Source: Haplosporangium gracile
Lineage: Eukaryota; Mortierellomycota; Mortierellomycetes; Mortierellales; Mortierellaceae
DNA: 55,380 bases
Assembly (NCBI GenBank): GCA_015499985.1
Contig: JAAAUF010000172.1
Span: 1-55,380 of the forward strand
Direction: 5' to 3'
Below, piece after piece: positions 36,198 through 48,613 of the stretch. Below the pieces are notes generated by a model. The model ran no database searches. It saw nothing but the letters and a program-made list of their open reading frames with translations, and was not told the origin of the DNA. Position numbers and translations under genes: made by a program. Positions within the stretch are counted from its first letter, which is position 1. Each line of letters starts with the position of its first letter.

Positions 36198-37990
36198 TGA
36201 CCGCGGCAGCCTCTTGTGGAGGCGAGGTGGTGAGGCGGGGTGGTTGCAACAGAAGTTGAACTCGCTGTTGACCCAGATCGACTGTTTCTGCTGCTGGAGG
36301 ACGAGGAGGAGGTGGAGGACAAGCAACCGCCTCCTGCAATGAGGCGTGTTGTACGATGTATCATAGTTTTCCTTAAAAAGAGAATGAAAGGGGGGAGAGG
36401 GCTGAGAAAAAATAATGTCTACGTGTAACCAGCGTGATGCGTGTGTGTCAATTTGACTTTTTAATAGAAGTACGTGGAGTTAAATGTTTTTTGTGTCTTT
36501 TTTTGCTGTTTCTTTTTTTTTATTGTACGACAAAAGAGATATGAGAGAATGTTGCGCAGAAAAAGACGAAGAAAAGTCGACGGGACCATTGAGATCCTTT
36601 TTTATTCTATTGTTTTGCCATTAATCCCTTGAGCTTTCATTTATTGCCTATCTGTGCTTCCATGTCGACTTTTGTTTTTGTTGAGATCATGAACTCGTAT
36701 CAAAGTCAAGTGGTTGCATGGGACATAAGGGGAATGATGCATGAATGCCATGTCGAGAATCATTCATCACTAGCAACCACCACATTACCACATATCAACA
36801 ACTGCGGATGGGCCTTGGCAAGACACCAAGGAAGACACATGCTCTCCACTTTGTATCCGAGAAAAAGAGGACTTGATCAATGATAGAGATATTTATAAGA
36901 GTGAATTGCCATCAAATGAATAGCGATAGACTGCGGACATACATTCGTTGTAGTGATATTCCGTGTGGGTTATTAATATTTCGGGCGAAGTTGATGGAGG
37001 GAGTGAAGGGGGTTAAGTCAGGTCGTGTGGTACGAATTACCGAATGTCCTTTTGGAGCGAGAGAACAAAAAACACCCTCCACCCATCCTCACCCACATAA
37101 CAAGTGCCCATCATCTTGAAAGGACGTACTCAAAGTAATTAAGGATATTTTGTTTGGTACACGAAGAACGTCAAAAAATGATGCACAGTGGACAACCACA
37201 ATCGATCGCACATACGGATATAAACAAACAAAAAAGAGGGGGCAGGTCTTTGGTATAAGTTATGTCATGATCGGAGAGTATGTGTTTATTTTGTGTGTGT
37301 GTGTTATGTATAATGATATGTGAGGCGGTGCCAGACCTGAGAAGTTAGAAAAAGAGAGAAGCAAAAAAAAACTGGGAAAATTCTATTTTTGTGCGTGTAT
37401 GTCGTATATGTCGTATGAGGTCGGGAAGCGCGGGAAGATGCGCTGGGAAAAAAAAATCGACTAGGAGGGGAATGGCTGAGCAAATGTTAGACTGAGATGA
37501 TGCCCAAACTCCAGAAGCGCCAAAATAACTCAGCCATTGTGACACGAGGAGTGTGACCAAAAGGGGGCATAGAGGGAGGGAAGGAGAGAATAAATAAAAA
37601 TATAGTTTTTTTTGTTGATGTTGGAATATACAAGAGAGGAAGGAAAGGAAGGAGAGAAATGAAAAGAAAGAGGGTAGGCTAAGCAAAGGAATGATACTAA
37701 TAATAATAAACAAAATGAAAAAAAGAGGTATATGGCGGGAGAAGAGAAAAAGGAGGGTGATCGACTGTCAATTACGATTGTTGTGGACCTGTAGGTTTGA
37801 GTTGTTGTTGTTACTATGGTTGTTGTGCAGTGTTTGTTGCAGGTGTGTCTGTTGTTTGTGTTTCTCTTCTCCACGTTTTTGTTATTGCTGCGTGTATGTG
37901 TACTGATAATGTGGCTGTTTTGTCGATTCTGGTCACGGTCGTCAGCCGCAGCCTTGCAGATAACCCAATTGTCGACATTCGACTCTCGAT
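36198..37990. other. Gene-poor AT-rich region
   Basis: AT-rich with short purine and pyrimidine patches. Apart from a GC-richer upstream part of the Thr-rich gene (to about 36360), I see no coding signal. Confidence 0.5.
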
Positions 37991-38353
37991 TTATGACCGT
38001 GATCCAGAAAGCAACTGAGTCTGGTTGATGGCCGCAGTAGTTGCACCCGTCACCGTCGATGTTGCCGTTGCTGGGACATTGCAGTTGGATCCGTTGTTGC
38101 CATGGGATACCCGGCTGAAGGAAGCGAGGTCGCCGACCGGCTGTTCCAGGGCTATGCCCATCATAAAGTTATCAAAGTTGGCTTGTGCGGAGCCGTCGTC
38201 GGCAAAGAGAGTTCCATTGGCGGTGACATGTGGTGCTACTTGGCGGGGGTCTTGGGATTCTTCGACGACGGCATCTTGGAAACCTTGGCTGGTGCGATTT
38301 GCTGGGAGCTGAGATCCGACGGTGCGCTCTCGGTTGAATGTGGCGGCGGGCAT
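37991..38353 (-). CDS. Hypothetical protein, possibly N-glycosylated
   Basis: A 120-residue frame from MPAATFNRER to SGSRS with strong C-ending codon use, unlike the flanks, so it is probably a real exon. It has potential N-glycosylation sites (NRT, NGT, NGS, NQT) and a single Cys, then a TATSTVTGATT stretch. No signal peptide is seen at this start, so either a first exon is missing or the protein is cytosolic. The leader just upstream is pyrimidine-rich and lacks an AG acceptor, which favours this ATG as the true start. No family is recognised. It may belong together with the Thr-rich gene 1.8 kb further along the same strand, but an intron that long would be unusual in this window. Confidence 0.45.
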   Translation of the reverse strand: MPAATFNRERTVGSQLPANRTSQGFQDAVVEESQDPRQVAPHVTANGTLFADDGSAQANFDNFMMGIALEQPVGDLASFSRVSHGNNGSNCNVPATATSTVTGATTAAINQTQLLSGSRS

Positions 38354-41300
38354 GATATTAAGGAGTGTGTTGGGGAGGAAGGGGAAGGGAAAGAGGTATA
38401 AATGCGTGTGTGTGTGTGTTTATGGTGGGTGGGTAAAAGGATAAGAGGAGTGAAGGTTGAATGCAATTGGGTTTATGCAAGTGCAATTCGGGTATGAATT
38501 GAGTGTGTGTATGTGTATGGATTGGGTATAGGAATGGTTGAAAGTGAGGATGAGGAGAAGGAAAGAGGAGAGAGAGAGAGAGAGAGAAATGGTTGGGGGG
38601 ATGAAGCGAAAGGTCGATGGTTTTATAGAAGTAGGGAAATGGAAGGATGGTTGGTAGTAGGTGATTGATATAATGCTGTACTCTAGAGTTGAGTTAAATG
38701 AAGAGCGAGTGATGGTAATGAAAAAAAGAGGGTTGGGAAGTGAGGAATGCGTCTCTCTTTTTATTGTTTTTAGGCATCGCAGCATAGAATATAATTGGTA
38801 ATTGGACGTTTGCTTTTTAACCCCCCCTGGCTGAGCAATGAAGAGCAGCAAGCAGCGGCAGCAGGAGCAGCACCGCCCCCGTTTCATGGTCAGTTTACTC
38901 TGTCAATTATAGATATGTGTATAGAGTATGCATTTTTGTTTGTATTTGACTATTTCATTATTCAGGTGGACCCTCTCTTCTTTTCTAAAATTGTTTTTCT
39001 TTTTCCATCCCCTATCGTCTGTCGTCCCACTTACTCAATGCAAAAATTATTTGCTTAATTCAATCGTAACCCCTTCGCCCGCTTTGCTACTTTCCATCAC
39101 CCTCGTCCTCACCCGTCCTTTCTTCTCCTTGTCCTCCCTTCCCTCGTATTTCTGTCACACGGACAGAACACACAACGACTCTTTGCGTCCATCGGACAAA
39201 CAAAAGGTGTTACAGCAAAGCATTCCCATAATAGCCGGAACCCTATCTCTTTCTCTCCTTCTTTCTCTTCCTCTCTTTTCCAATACCCCATTTTTGCATT
39301 GAAAAACGATAATCGTTATTGTTGTAACCAATCTTGGCCCTGGTTATCTGACCCTTTTTTATTTTTTTTATTTTTTTTTCAATGCAAACACAATGTACAA
39401 ATCACACATACAACTGACAGCAGCAACAAACAAACAAATCAAACAAGAAAAAAACAATCGATGCACGGAAGACATGAAGGGGGGGACAAAAAAAAATAAT
39501 ACAAACAATCGATCTCACAGCCACCTCCTCCTCTCACTCGTGTGTCCTCAATCTCTCCTGGGGATGTTTTTTTTTGAGCGTTGACAGAAAAGAAAACGAC
39601 GAGGAAAGAGTAACGCTGGATAATGATTCGTCCATTCACCTTTTCTCTCTCTTTTTTTGACAGCTTCCTTAAGGATGGATGGACATCCGCGGTGTTTCTG
39701 CCCTTACGGTGCGAAAAACCTCTCTTTACCGAGCAGCGGCCATGGGCAATGGTTAATGGTTGGCGGCATCGAGAATGCTTCTCTTTCTCTCTTGCAATTG
39801 TGCAGTTTTTTTTGTTTGTTAGAGACTTATTGTGTCAATCTCGCTTTCCTCTCTTTCTCCCCCTTTCCTGCCGTTCATCCATTCCCCTTCTTCCCTGCAG
39901 GCTGAATGCTTTTATTTTACACACATGCACCGTGGGCTTTCCTCCCCTTTTCCCACTGTCCCAATTGCACTAAAAAATCTGTCGGTATGATGCAAAGGAA
40001 GTTCTCAAGTCATCTGACATGACTTTTTTTTCCTTGGCGCAGCAAAAAAAAAAGGGCCTCCTTCTTCCTCCTTCCCTACATCATCGACTCAGCCATCCGC
40101 ATCATCCTCATCGTCGTCGTCAATGGTCAATGGTTCAATGCCCTTCTTCATAACATGTCGCTATTTTTTTTATATCTTTCTGTTCATTTATTCTTACATA
40201 CCGCTTGCAGGAGCATGCTGTGCCACACGGACACAAAGAGAGGAACCAATTAGATTCTCCAACGATTATTTGTTTTGTTCGTTCGTCCATTCATGACATT
40301 TCCACCTTCCATATCACTCTCTTTGCTCTCACTCACCCACAGCCTCTTTTGTCAAGAGCTCCTTTTTTTCTCCTTGCTCAAAAGAGGATCGGCAATGTGG
40401 CTGGACTGGTTGAAGGAATGGAGGATTGGAGTAACACAAATTAAAAAAGATGTAACGGACGGACATGAAGATTCTAACCAATATAAGGCTGACCGGCCAT
40501 CAATTGCATTAATAATGAACAATTGCTGTTGCTTACATGATTTTCAAAGTCGAGCAAAGGGTTACAAGGACTCATCCACTATCTGTTCATTTGCCTGTTC
40601 ATTCACTCGCCATTGATGAAGGCCACCTCACACTAGCCCTGACCTGTTAATTTAACCCTTTAGTGCAATGATTCATTTTCTCGTCGTGGCATCGTCGAGT
40701 TGTGCCACAAAGGTCACTGGTTGCACGAAAAAGAAGAAAAGTCGACACATTCATTCCCACATGACTGCTTTCTCGAGTCACATCGTATAATCGCATTCCT
40801 TCCATCGTACAACGTGTCTACTTTTATGGCTCCTAGGATATCGATTCTACTGTCGATCCATCACACGCCTACACTAACTAATAGTGAAGGTGTCTGTCTA
40901 CTCCATTGAACCATTGAGATCCGTCAGATGGTGGGTAGTGAAATCAGACAATGGTCACGGAAAGTGAGAAGGGTGTCACTTCACACAGCAATTATTGACT
41001 ACAGAGGCAGAATTCAATCATTCGAGTGAAATAAAAAAAAGGACTCAATTCCTGTTACAGGCTCAATGCTACATGTACCTCTCTCTCTCTCCAGGCTTTG
41101 TCATCCTTACCGAGATAGCTCTCAACCTGCTCTCTCTTGTCCTTGCCATGTTCTTTGCTCATTTTTTGTTGTACTTCTTCGTGAGAGCATTCGGTATGCA
41201 TTTTGTCTCTCTTTTCCATTCCCTCCAACTCGCAGTCAACTAGATACATATCAATACAATCTTTGCTAGGCATTCCATGTTCCAATTATGCCTCTCTCAA

Positions 41301-41535
41301 CTATCGCCCTCCATTTTTATTCTTTCCAAGACACATACCCTTTTCACACCTTCCCTTGGTCAATACTTCCTTGCTCGCCTTTATCAGTCAGATATACCCT
41401 ATGTATGCTAGGTCCTTTTTTTTCTCTGCAAGTTCGTCTTTCGTTCTCGATTCCCAATTTCATTCTAGACTGACACCCCCACCCCATTGTATCGTTAAGA
41501 GCGGTAGCGTTGCAGTAGGAGCATATGCGGGGTAG
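38354..41535. other. 3.2-kb gene-free region
   Basis: AT-rich, with a (TG)n patch near 38405-38420, (AG)n at 38570-38587, a GCA-rich patch at 38845-38875, and pyrimidine blocks at 39060-39300 and 39610-39900. None of the open frames shows a domain or codon bias. Confidence 0.55.
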
Positions 41536-41543
41536 ATATAAAG
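41536..41543 (+). promoter_or_regulatory. TATA box of the Kre9/Knh1-like gene
   Basis: ATATAAAG lies about 190 bases before the start codon, in the usual place for the genes here. Confidence 0.55.
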
Positions 41544-41728
41544 TGACGACAGCGATAACCACGAGCCATAGCAAGCAAGACTGAACGTTATTAAAATGGA
41601 GAGGGCTTTTTGTAAGTGGGAATCTCTTCTTTCCTTTTCGCTTTGTCTTCTCTGTCCAGCTACTTCATCTCACCATCAGCTTCCCTTCTTTTAAAGAAAC
41701 ATAACAACAACCAGCCAAGAGAAATAAC

Positions 41729-42529
41729 ATGAAGATCACTGCTATCTCTGCCGTACTGTGCCTGGCAACCTCTGCCATGGCCGCCGGCATCCCCAAACCC
41801 GCCGACGCCTCCACAGAAGCATCTATCGACTTCACCTCTAACAATAACATGGACAAACGCGCAGCTCCAGCCCCAGCAGGAGCAGTTGCACCAGACCCTC
41901 ACACCCTCGTTCCTCAAGAATACGAGTCCCCCCTCTGGCTCGTCCAACCTTACGCAGAATCCGTCTGGTCCCAGGGCACCACCTACGTCATCTCCTGGGG
42001 CCCCAACCCAGACCCGAACTACGCCAAGAACATTGCCCCCAAAAGCCCCGTCGACATCCAGTTAATGCAAGGACCCCCTACCAAACTCAAGCCCATCGAG
42101 ACACTTGCCGAAGGCACCGACTCTTCCACAAACTCGCATCAATGGCTCATCCCCGCCTCTTTGGCACCGGGCAATGATTATACAATCCGTATTACACAGC
42201 CCGGGAAGCTAGATACATATTCACATTACTTTGAGGTGGTTCCTGCGGGGGATATGAGGGCGGCCAAGAGCAATGTCGGTGCGCCGTTGGAGCTTCCCAA
42301 GAAGGGTAATGGCCCTCAGCCGTTGAACAAAGGACCTATTTATCAGCCTGCTGCTCCACCAAACCCGTTCCCTGCCCAGAAGCCTGCTGCTAAACCTGTT
42401 GCCAACAACCCTGCTGTTCCTGCCGCTTCCAAGCCAGCGATGAATGGTGTTGCTGCGACGAGTCATCAGCAGAACGCTAATATCTTGGCCTTGGCCATGA
42501 CATTATTTGGCGCAGTCTACTTCCTTTAA
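41729..42529 (+). CDS. Kre9/Knh1-like GPI-anchored cell-surface protein
   Basis: One exon of 266 residues. Residues 1-19 are a signal peptide (MKITAISAVLCLATSAMAA). Residues about 70-165 form the Kre9/Knh1-type beta-sandwich (Ser-Thr-rich GPI-anchored membrane family): LVQPYAESVWSQGTTYVISW, PVDIQLMQG, then HQWLIPASLAPGNDYTIRI. A Pro/Ala-rich stalk follows (PAAPPNPFPAQKPAAKP). The end, SHQQNANILALAMTLFGAVYFL, is a GPI signal with Asn as the likely anchor site. Such proteins sit at the plasma membrane or wall and are linked to beta-1,6-glucan assembly in yeast; in other fungi the role is open. A dibasic MDKRAAP site near residue 45 may be cleaved by a Kex2 protease. Confidence 0.8.
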   Translation: MKITAISAVLCLATSAMAAGIPKPADASTEASIDFTSNNNMDKRAAPAPAGAVAPDPHTLVPQEYESPLWLVQPYAESVWSQGTTYVISWGPNPDPNYAKNIAPKSPVDIQLMQGPPTKLKPIETLAEGTDSSTNSHQWLIPASLAPGNDYTIRITQPGKLDTYSHYFEVVPAGDMRAAKSNVGAPLELPKKGNGPQPLNKGPIYQPAAPPNPFPAQKPAAKPVANNPAVPAASKPAMNGVAATSHQQNANILALAMTLFGAVYFL

Positions 42530-42769
42530 AACTCTCCTTTTTTCTCTTTCTGTTCTTGTTCGATACCCTTTCCTTTGATAGAAAAAAAAATTCCTTTCTT
42601 TGCCTATTCTCTAAAAGTAAGCAACATAAATACGTTGAACAACAAACACAAACTATCCATGCCAACCATGAGCTGGACATTCTAAAGCTGACTTGCTCTT
42701 TTTATCGATCTCTTTTTATTACATTCTCAACCGATGACACAGAAGGAAGGAAGGGTATCATCATCAAGA

Positions 42770-44016
42770 TTAGGGAGCAACGGGCCGCTTCCTTTTGAGT
42801 TCTGCCAAAAAGTCTGCTCCTGTACTTGTAGTGCCTATGATTGTGAAAAAAAAAGAATAAAGGCATGAGTAACAAGGACAGTCGTTTCTTTTGCATGATG
42901 TATACATCCCTTTTGGTTTATCCTGAGACATTGGGCATTCGGAAGAAAGAGAAGTTTGTGGGTACCTTTTGGGGCAATTTTGTTACCCCACGCCATTGTC
43001 TCCGCGCCCTTGTACATCTCGGCTTTTCCTAAATAATAGACAATTCAAGAGTAGAAAACAGCAGTTAACATCAAAGAGAGCAAAGCATGTTACTCAATCT
43101 ATGAATACATGCAACACCACTATGTTACGTTTGATGTGTTCTGCCAGCTTACCTGTGTTGGATGCTCCTCCTGGTTGATGATAGCTTTCAAGTGCCGCCT
43201 TCCACGCTAAAGAAACCCAGGAATTAATTATAAACAATAGCAATAAAAGGGTGTCAATTAAACACTGATTCATTCTCAACGCCAGTGCATGATCTGTTAT
43301 CGAGCAATCTCCTCTACATGGTGAGGAAATACTCTCGCAAAGACTTACAGTGATCAAAATGGTTGACAACATCCTGTGAATTGAAGCTGTTGACAGGGCT
43401 GTAGGTGCCTATGTCCCGTGATTTTGATCCCAATTCGAGGATGATGGTATTGGCGTTGTTGGCGTTGGCGTTGTTGTTGGCGTTGTTGTTGGCGCTGTTG
43501 TTGGCGTTGTTCGAAGCTATTTGGGTGTTAAGGATGGAGGAAAAGTGAAGGCATGAGCATCAATTGATCAATGGGTAATGGTTCCTGAATATGAGGTTGA
43601 GAGTTCTTGATGATAGCACAGAGAACAGGTTCAATTGTATATGGAGGGACGGACGTACTCTGGAAGGGCTTGCGGCGGGCACCACCAGCAGTTGGAGTTT
43701 GTTTTCTATGAGACAGAGAGAGTCGACCATGACGAGTGTAGTGTCAGCATAGATAATGGGGCTTGGCGCTTCGACTGATCCCCGAGAGTAGGCCAGCAAA
43801 GTAAATCGCCTTGCAAGTGCAATGCTATTCCTGCTAGGCCATATTCGTTGTCTGTCTTGGTTTGTAGTCCTGATCAACTCGCGTGACAATGAGATCTTGT
43901 GTGTTGATGAAAAAGAAAGGCGACTGCAGGATGGTGATGGATTCGGCCTGGCACATGTTTCCTTGCGTGCTTGTTCCTGCTTGAGTGATTTAGGTGCCTT
44001 ACCCAGAAGCAGGCAT
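42770..44016 (-). CDS. Unrecognised 136-residue protein from six exons
   Basis: Exons 44016-44003, 43705-43659, 43516-43349, 43206-43153, 43028-42966 and 42834-42770 have good GT-AG borders and fit one frame over all five junctions, which can hardly be chance. The protein begins MPASGKQTPTAGG, has a basic RRKPFQ, then a low-complexity Asn/Ala run (about 25 residues), then ordered sequence: TIILELGSKSRDIG, SWKAALESYHQPGG, AEMYKGAETMAWGNKIAP, and ends GADFLAELKRKRPVAP. A Trp-Lys-Ala-Ala-Leu helix and the final FLAEL helix may be binding motifs. I do not recognise the family. No signal peptide or membrane segment; the basic ends suggest a nuclear or cytosolic adaptor. Convergent with the Kre9-like gene, divergent from GCN5. 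Confidence 0.7.
43451..43510. repeat. GTTGGC/GTT hexamer array inside an exon
   Basis: Imperfect repeats of GGCGTTGTT and GGCGTT in exon 3 of the minus-strand six-exon gene. They encode the Asn/Ala run, keep the frame by threes, and are likely to vary in length between strains. Confidence 0.85.
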
Positions 44017-44535
44017 GGTTGTCGAGGTATGTATAAATAAGTTCTTCAGTCTTGTGGATGTATGAATAAGAAAGAAGAGAGCAGCAGCAACAAAGTCCAC
44101 TCCCTCCCTTTTCAGCTCAAGGGAGTTTTGGGTGTACGTGACTAGAAATGTACGTTTTATTTTGAGAGTGAAGCTGGTTGCATATCTGTGTGTTAGTCTC
44201 TCGCTACCAGTCTGTGGAAAACTTTCGTACCCATTCACACTCATACTCAGACTTAGACTTTTTTCAAGCATAAGTTGGCGCGTACAGGAGATCAGCTTAT
44301 TCAAACAACCGAAAAGTTAAAGGCGAACAGGACAGGACATAGACGACGACCACAACAAACCGCACCCACGGATTGACACAGCGAAAGCTCATAACTAGCC
44401 AGCATCGAGTACGACTGGTTACTAGCCTGTCATACAAAGACCATACTCCTTTTTCATCGACCACCCTTCCGCTCGTCCTCTCATTGTACATACCTGCAAA
44501 GCCAGTCGACAAGAATAAGAAACATTCACTCGGTC
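44017..44535. promoter_or_regulatory. Divergent promoter region, six-exon gene/GCN5
   Basis: 519 bases between two start codons on opposite strands. No strong TATA element is seen on either side; the region is of mixed composition with a purine patch at 44066-44110. Confidence 0.45.
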
Positions 44536-47500
44536 ATGGATCAGCCCCAAGACCCGGACAAAGCACAGCAACAGCTGTTGCAACAACAACAACAACAACA
44601 ACAACAGCAACAGCAGCAGCAGCAGCAGCAACCATCCCCACCAGACGAGAACAAGGACTCGGGCGACGCCATCGACATTGGCAAGGAGAGCAACGGCGCC
44701 ACACCCCCAACACCGACTAGCAATGGCCTCAATTACCCACCAGCAGACAAGTCGATCGATTCGCTGTCGATGAGCGAGCGTATGATGAAGATCGGCCGGA
44801 GTTGTCCCTGCGATTTTATCACAACAGAGCAACCACTAGGCGCTACACCAGTGGATAATAACGAAAGCAGCAGCGGAAACGGGAGCAACATTCAAGGCGG
44901 TTGCGACTGTCAGGGTTGGAGACCCAAGCCTCCAGGGACGATGGGCAGGGTCGATATCTGTGCCTGTGGACATAAGCTCAGTCATCATGGTGGATCCTGG
45001 ACGGGCGAGGAGTTTGACCGTCGACTGAGGGCTGCCTTTCGTCGAGACGAGCTCTTGCAGGTAAAAATATGCTGCATTTGATGCAACAAAATTCGCCCAA
45101 CGAATGAAGGAACGAATAGCAACATACACCACTAGCAGTTACTTCGCACATGCCATATGGTTGTGCGTTTTAACCAGGGAGACAATAACGCCAGGAGTCT
45201 CGTTTATTTTCCTTTCCTGTGCACAAAATGGGGTTATTTATTTTCCACGCCACTAACATCAAAACGTTATTAATGTCTTTTTTTTGTTCGACTGTGTAGG
45301 ACAAAGGAAAGCTGCTGGACTTTGAATACGACGACGAGGATATTGCTTCTTTGAGGAAGTAAGGTTTTTCTTTTCTACTGCAGAACCCATTTCAACATGC
45401 CGACCTTGTTGAAGGAGTTGCGAAAGGAGTGAAGTCACGATACTTACTTAGCATCTGGGATCATTCACTGAATAGGCAAATCGTCCCAAGGGATATTCCA
45501 GCTGAAGACTCGAAGCCAGAACCTATCAATGGAGACCATATAGCCAATGGTAAGAAGCTTACTCGCTTACGTATTTTTGCCATTTATCAAATCATGTCAA
45601 AAAACAAACCATATTTGACGCTGACGATGGGATGTTTTATCATTTGCCTCGTTTCAATATAGGCATTTCACACAACAATGAGGAGCCAAACGGGATAACG
45701 CCAGCAGAAGAAGCTTCCGAGCTTGCAATTTCAGTGGAGATGCCTTCGGAGAATGGAGACCTTGGTTCACCCAATAAGCATGAATATACAGACATTGATG
45801 GCGATATTGATCTTGACGTACAGCGGGATCCAAAGCGGATCAAAATCGAGGCCGAGGATGAGCAGGAGACGACAAGCACTACTGCTAACGGAGACGGACA
45901 TGCCGCTAATCAGGAAGCAGAGCCAGTGAGTGACACTGAGCAGACCCAGGAGTCTAGTGTACCTCAGCCCCAAGAAGAGGAAGACGAGGTATTTTGTCAC
46001 TTAGTCACCAGCGATGGATCCGAAAAAAAAGAGGACAGATGCCTTGTAGGACTGCGATTTAGGGACTAATTATTTATAACCCTTTCAATTTTCAGGTCCC
46101 AATCAAAAAGGAGAAACCAGCGGTTATTGAGGAGCGGCAAGGATTGATCGAGTTCCGCGTGTTCACCAACGACGGCTCGCGGGATTCGATGATTCTGCTC
46201 ACCGGCATGAAGAACCTGTTCCAGAAGCAGCTTCCCAAGATGCCCCGAGAGTACATTGCTCGCCTCGTCTACGACAGGTAGAGAACATCTTTGAAGTTAA
46301 GCTTTTCATTGCCCAGTGTTCACTACGTGTCCGAGCCTTTAAACATTAACGGCTTTTATTCTTTCACGATTTTTTTTGGCATAATAGAAATCACTGCAGT
46401 ATGGCGATTGTGAAGGCGCCATTGATTGTTTTGGGAGGGATTACATACCGGCCGTTCAACCACCGAAAGTTTGCTGAGATTGTGTTTTGCGCCATCACAT
46501 CGACAGAGCAGGTCAAGGGTTATGGTTCTCATTTGATGAACCATCTCAAGGACTACATTTCGGAAAATACGGACGTCCAGCACTTTTTGACATATGCAGA
46601 TAACTATGCCATCGGATACTTCAAGAAGCAGGTATATTCTATGACTATTGTCAGTTGATAACTTGTATTTATTTGCCAACGACTGTAAAGGACCATATTG
46701 CTGATATTGTACACTTCTTCTTATATATGTAGGGGTTCACAAAAGATATTACACTGGATCGGTCAATATGGATGGGGTACATCAAGGATTACGAGGGAGG
46801 AACTATCATGCAATGTACCATGGTTCCAAGAGTGAAATACCTCGAAGTCAACAGCCTACTTCAAACGCAGCGAAAGGTATAGGGAAATTTTAGACATGGC
46901 GAGTGGGCAATGACCCGATTTCAGCGATGTGATTTTAACCACATATTTACTTGTGCTCATGATGATAGGCTGTTATCACAAAGATCAAAGAAGTGTCGAA
47001 ATCACATATTATATATCCCGGACTGCAGGATTTCAAAAACGGCGCCAAGGAGGTCGATCCTATGACCGTACCAGGAATAAGTACGGTTCTTTTTTTTTGT
47101 TTTTTATTGTACAAGTGCGATCTTGGTATGAGTTGAACACTGATAAATCTTTCATAATTTCTTTCTCCCACGATCTATTAGAGGAATCAGGTTGGGATCC
47201 TTTGATGGATATTACGCCTCGAGTACCGGTACACGGACCTCACTACAACGCAATGAAGCATATTGTAGCCGAGTTGATCAAGGATGCCTCGTCATGGCCG
47301 TTCTTGCATCCTGTCGACGTCGAAGCTGTTACGGACTACTACTCCTACATCAAGGATCCCATGGGTAAGTTACTGGCCATCAAAATGAGCACGCAGCAAA
47401 AGCGTGAAGAAAGAACTGGGCGCGTTTTTACTTTATGACGTTGTATCGCACGGTTGCTATAACACCTACCTTTCTATTTTGTTACATTGTAAAATAGACT

Positions 47501-47685
47501 TGTCAACGCTAGAATCGAATGTGGACGCGGATGTATACCAGTCGTTGGACGATTTTGCTCGGGATTGTCGAAAAATCTTTGACAACTGTCGGTTGTACAA
47601 TGGCGAGTCGACGCCGTATGTCAAGTGTGCCAATAAGCTTGAGAAAGTTTTCAAGGATAAGCTGAAGGAGTGGAAAGAGGCATAA
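44536..47685 (+). CDS. GCN5: GCN5 histone acetyltransferase with shortened PCAF-type N-terminal module
   Basis: The catalytic subunit of SAGA-type complexes; it acetylates histone H3. Ten exons (44536-45060, 45300-45358, 45476-45549, 45663-45988, 46096-46277, 46388-46631, 46733-46876, 46969-47080, 47182-47364, 47498-47685) join in frame to 678 residues. A polyQ run follows the start. Residues about 88-175 hold a Cys/His module ([21 protein letters not shown]) resembling the first part of the PCAF N-terminal domain. An acidic linker follows. The acetyltransferase domain (about 340-520) has the catalytic Glu419 (FAEIVFCAI) and the acetyl-CoA loop QVKGYG. The C-terminal bromodomain has the acetyl-lysine-binding Asn651 (CRLYN). 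Yeast Gcn5 lacks a PCAF domain; animal forms have a longer one. Confidence 0.95.
44569..44632. repeat. CAA/CAG repeat coding for polyQ in GCN5
   Basis: A nearly pure CAA then CAG tract close to the GCN5 start encodes about 19 Gln in a row after a QQQLL stretch. Mixed codons reduce slippage, but length variation is likely. Confidence 0.95.
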
Positions 47686-47757
47686 AGTGAAGGAATACTA
47701 GTTGAATTAGCTGTTTTTCTCGTTTTTTTCTGCCTGTCGCTTACCGCCAATTACTAT

Positions 47758-47763
47758 AATAAA
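47758..47763 (+). terminator. Polyadenylation signal of GCN5
   Basis: AATAAA 73 bases past the stop codon, in an AT-rich context. Confidence 0.5.
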
Positions 47764-48555
47764 AAATGAAAAAAAGAGACAAACAAATCATTTTGCCGAA
47801 GACGTGAATGGATATTGGGAACCTGTTGGTGATCAGGGGTTACATTCCAGCGTTTCCGAGAGCGGGTCGGCAGGCGCATGTGGAGGAGGAGGAAGAGGGG
47901 AGAGGAGCCAGCTGTATAGGTTGGCATCACTGAAGAAGGAGGACGAAAAGTTTTTTTTTTCTCGATGAGGATGAACGAGGGCTAGAGAATAAGTGAGCGT
48001 GGGCTGTGCGCAGTTTAGCAGGAGAGGTACAGTGGCAGCAATTTTCATTATTGAAAATTTGTCCGGGATGAGCACTTTTCTTTTGCATGGACACATATTT
48101 ACGACAAACAATAGCAAACTAGGTAGTCAAAAGGGCGCTTGATTTGCTTCAGTGACAACGTTCGTCATTCTGTGTCCGCTTGTTTATTGCGATGATGGGA
48201 TCCCTTTCCTTTTCCTTTTCCTTTCCGCTTGATGTTATTTTGCCACGAGTACAGGAAGACAATGATGAAGAGGAGAAAGCCGAAGCAAAGGGATTGAGAG
48301 CTCATCACCATCGTGGCTGTAGTATGATTGGTACTCACGAGTGAGAAGAAACGCGGTTGTACTACCAGGCAGATATCCGCTGCCTTAGTCATTTCCCTTT
48401 ACAAAGGAATCACCCACCTCTCCCCCCCTTCCCCCCCATGCCCCTCCATTTCTTGATACCCTTTTTTTCTTTTCATTTTTCTTTGCTTCTTGGCGTCTTC
48501 TCGTCACGATCATGTATGTGAAAGGGAAGACACCGTCGACGAATGGAAATTAGGC

Positions 48556-48556
48556 G

Positions 48557-48612
<56 letters not shown>
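48556..48612. repeat. (GTT)19 microsatellite
   Basis: Nineteen GTT units in a nearly perfect array, the longest microsatellite in the window, 140 bases upstream of the ceramidase TATA box. Confidence 0.95.
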
Positions 48613-48613
<1 letters not shown>

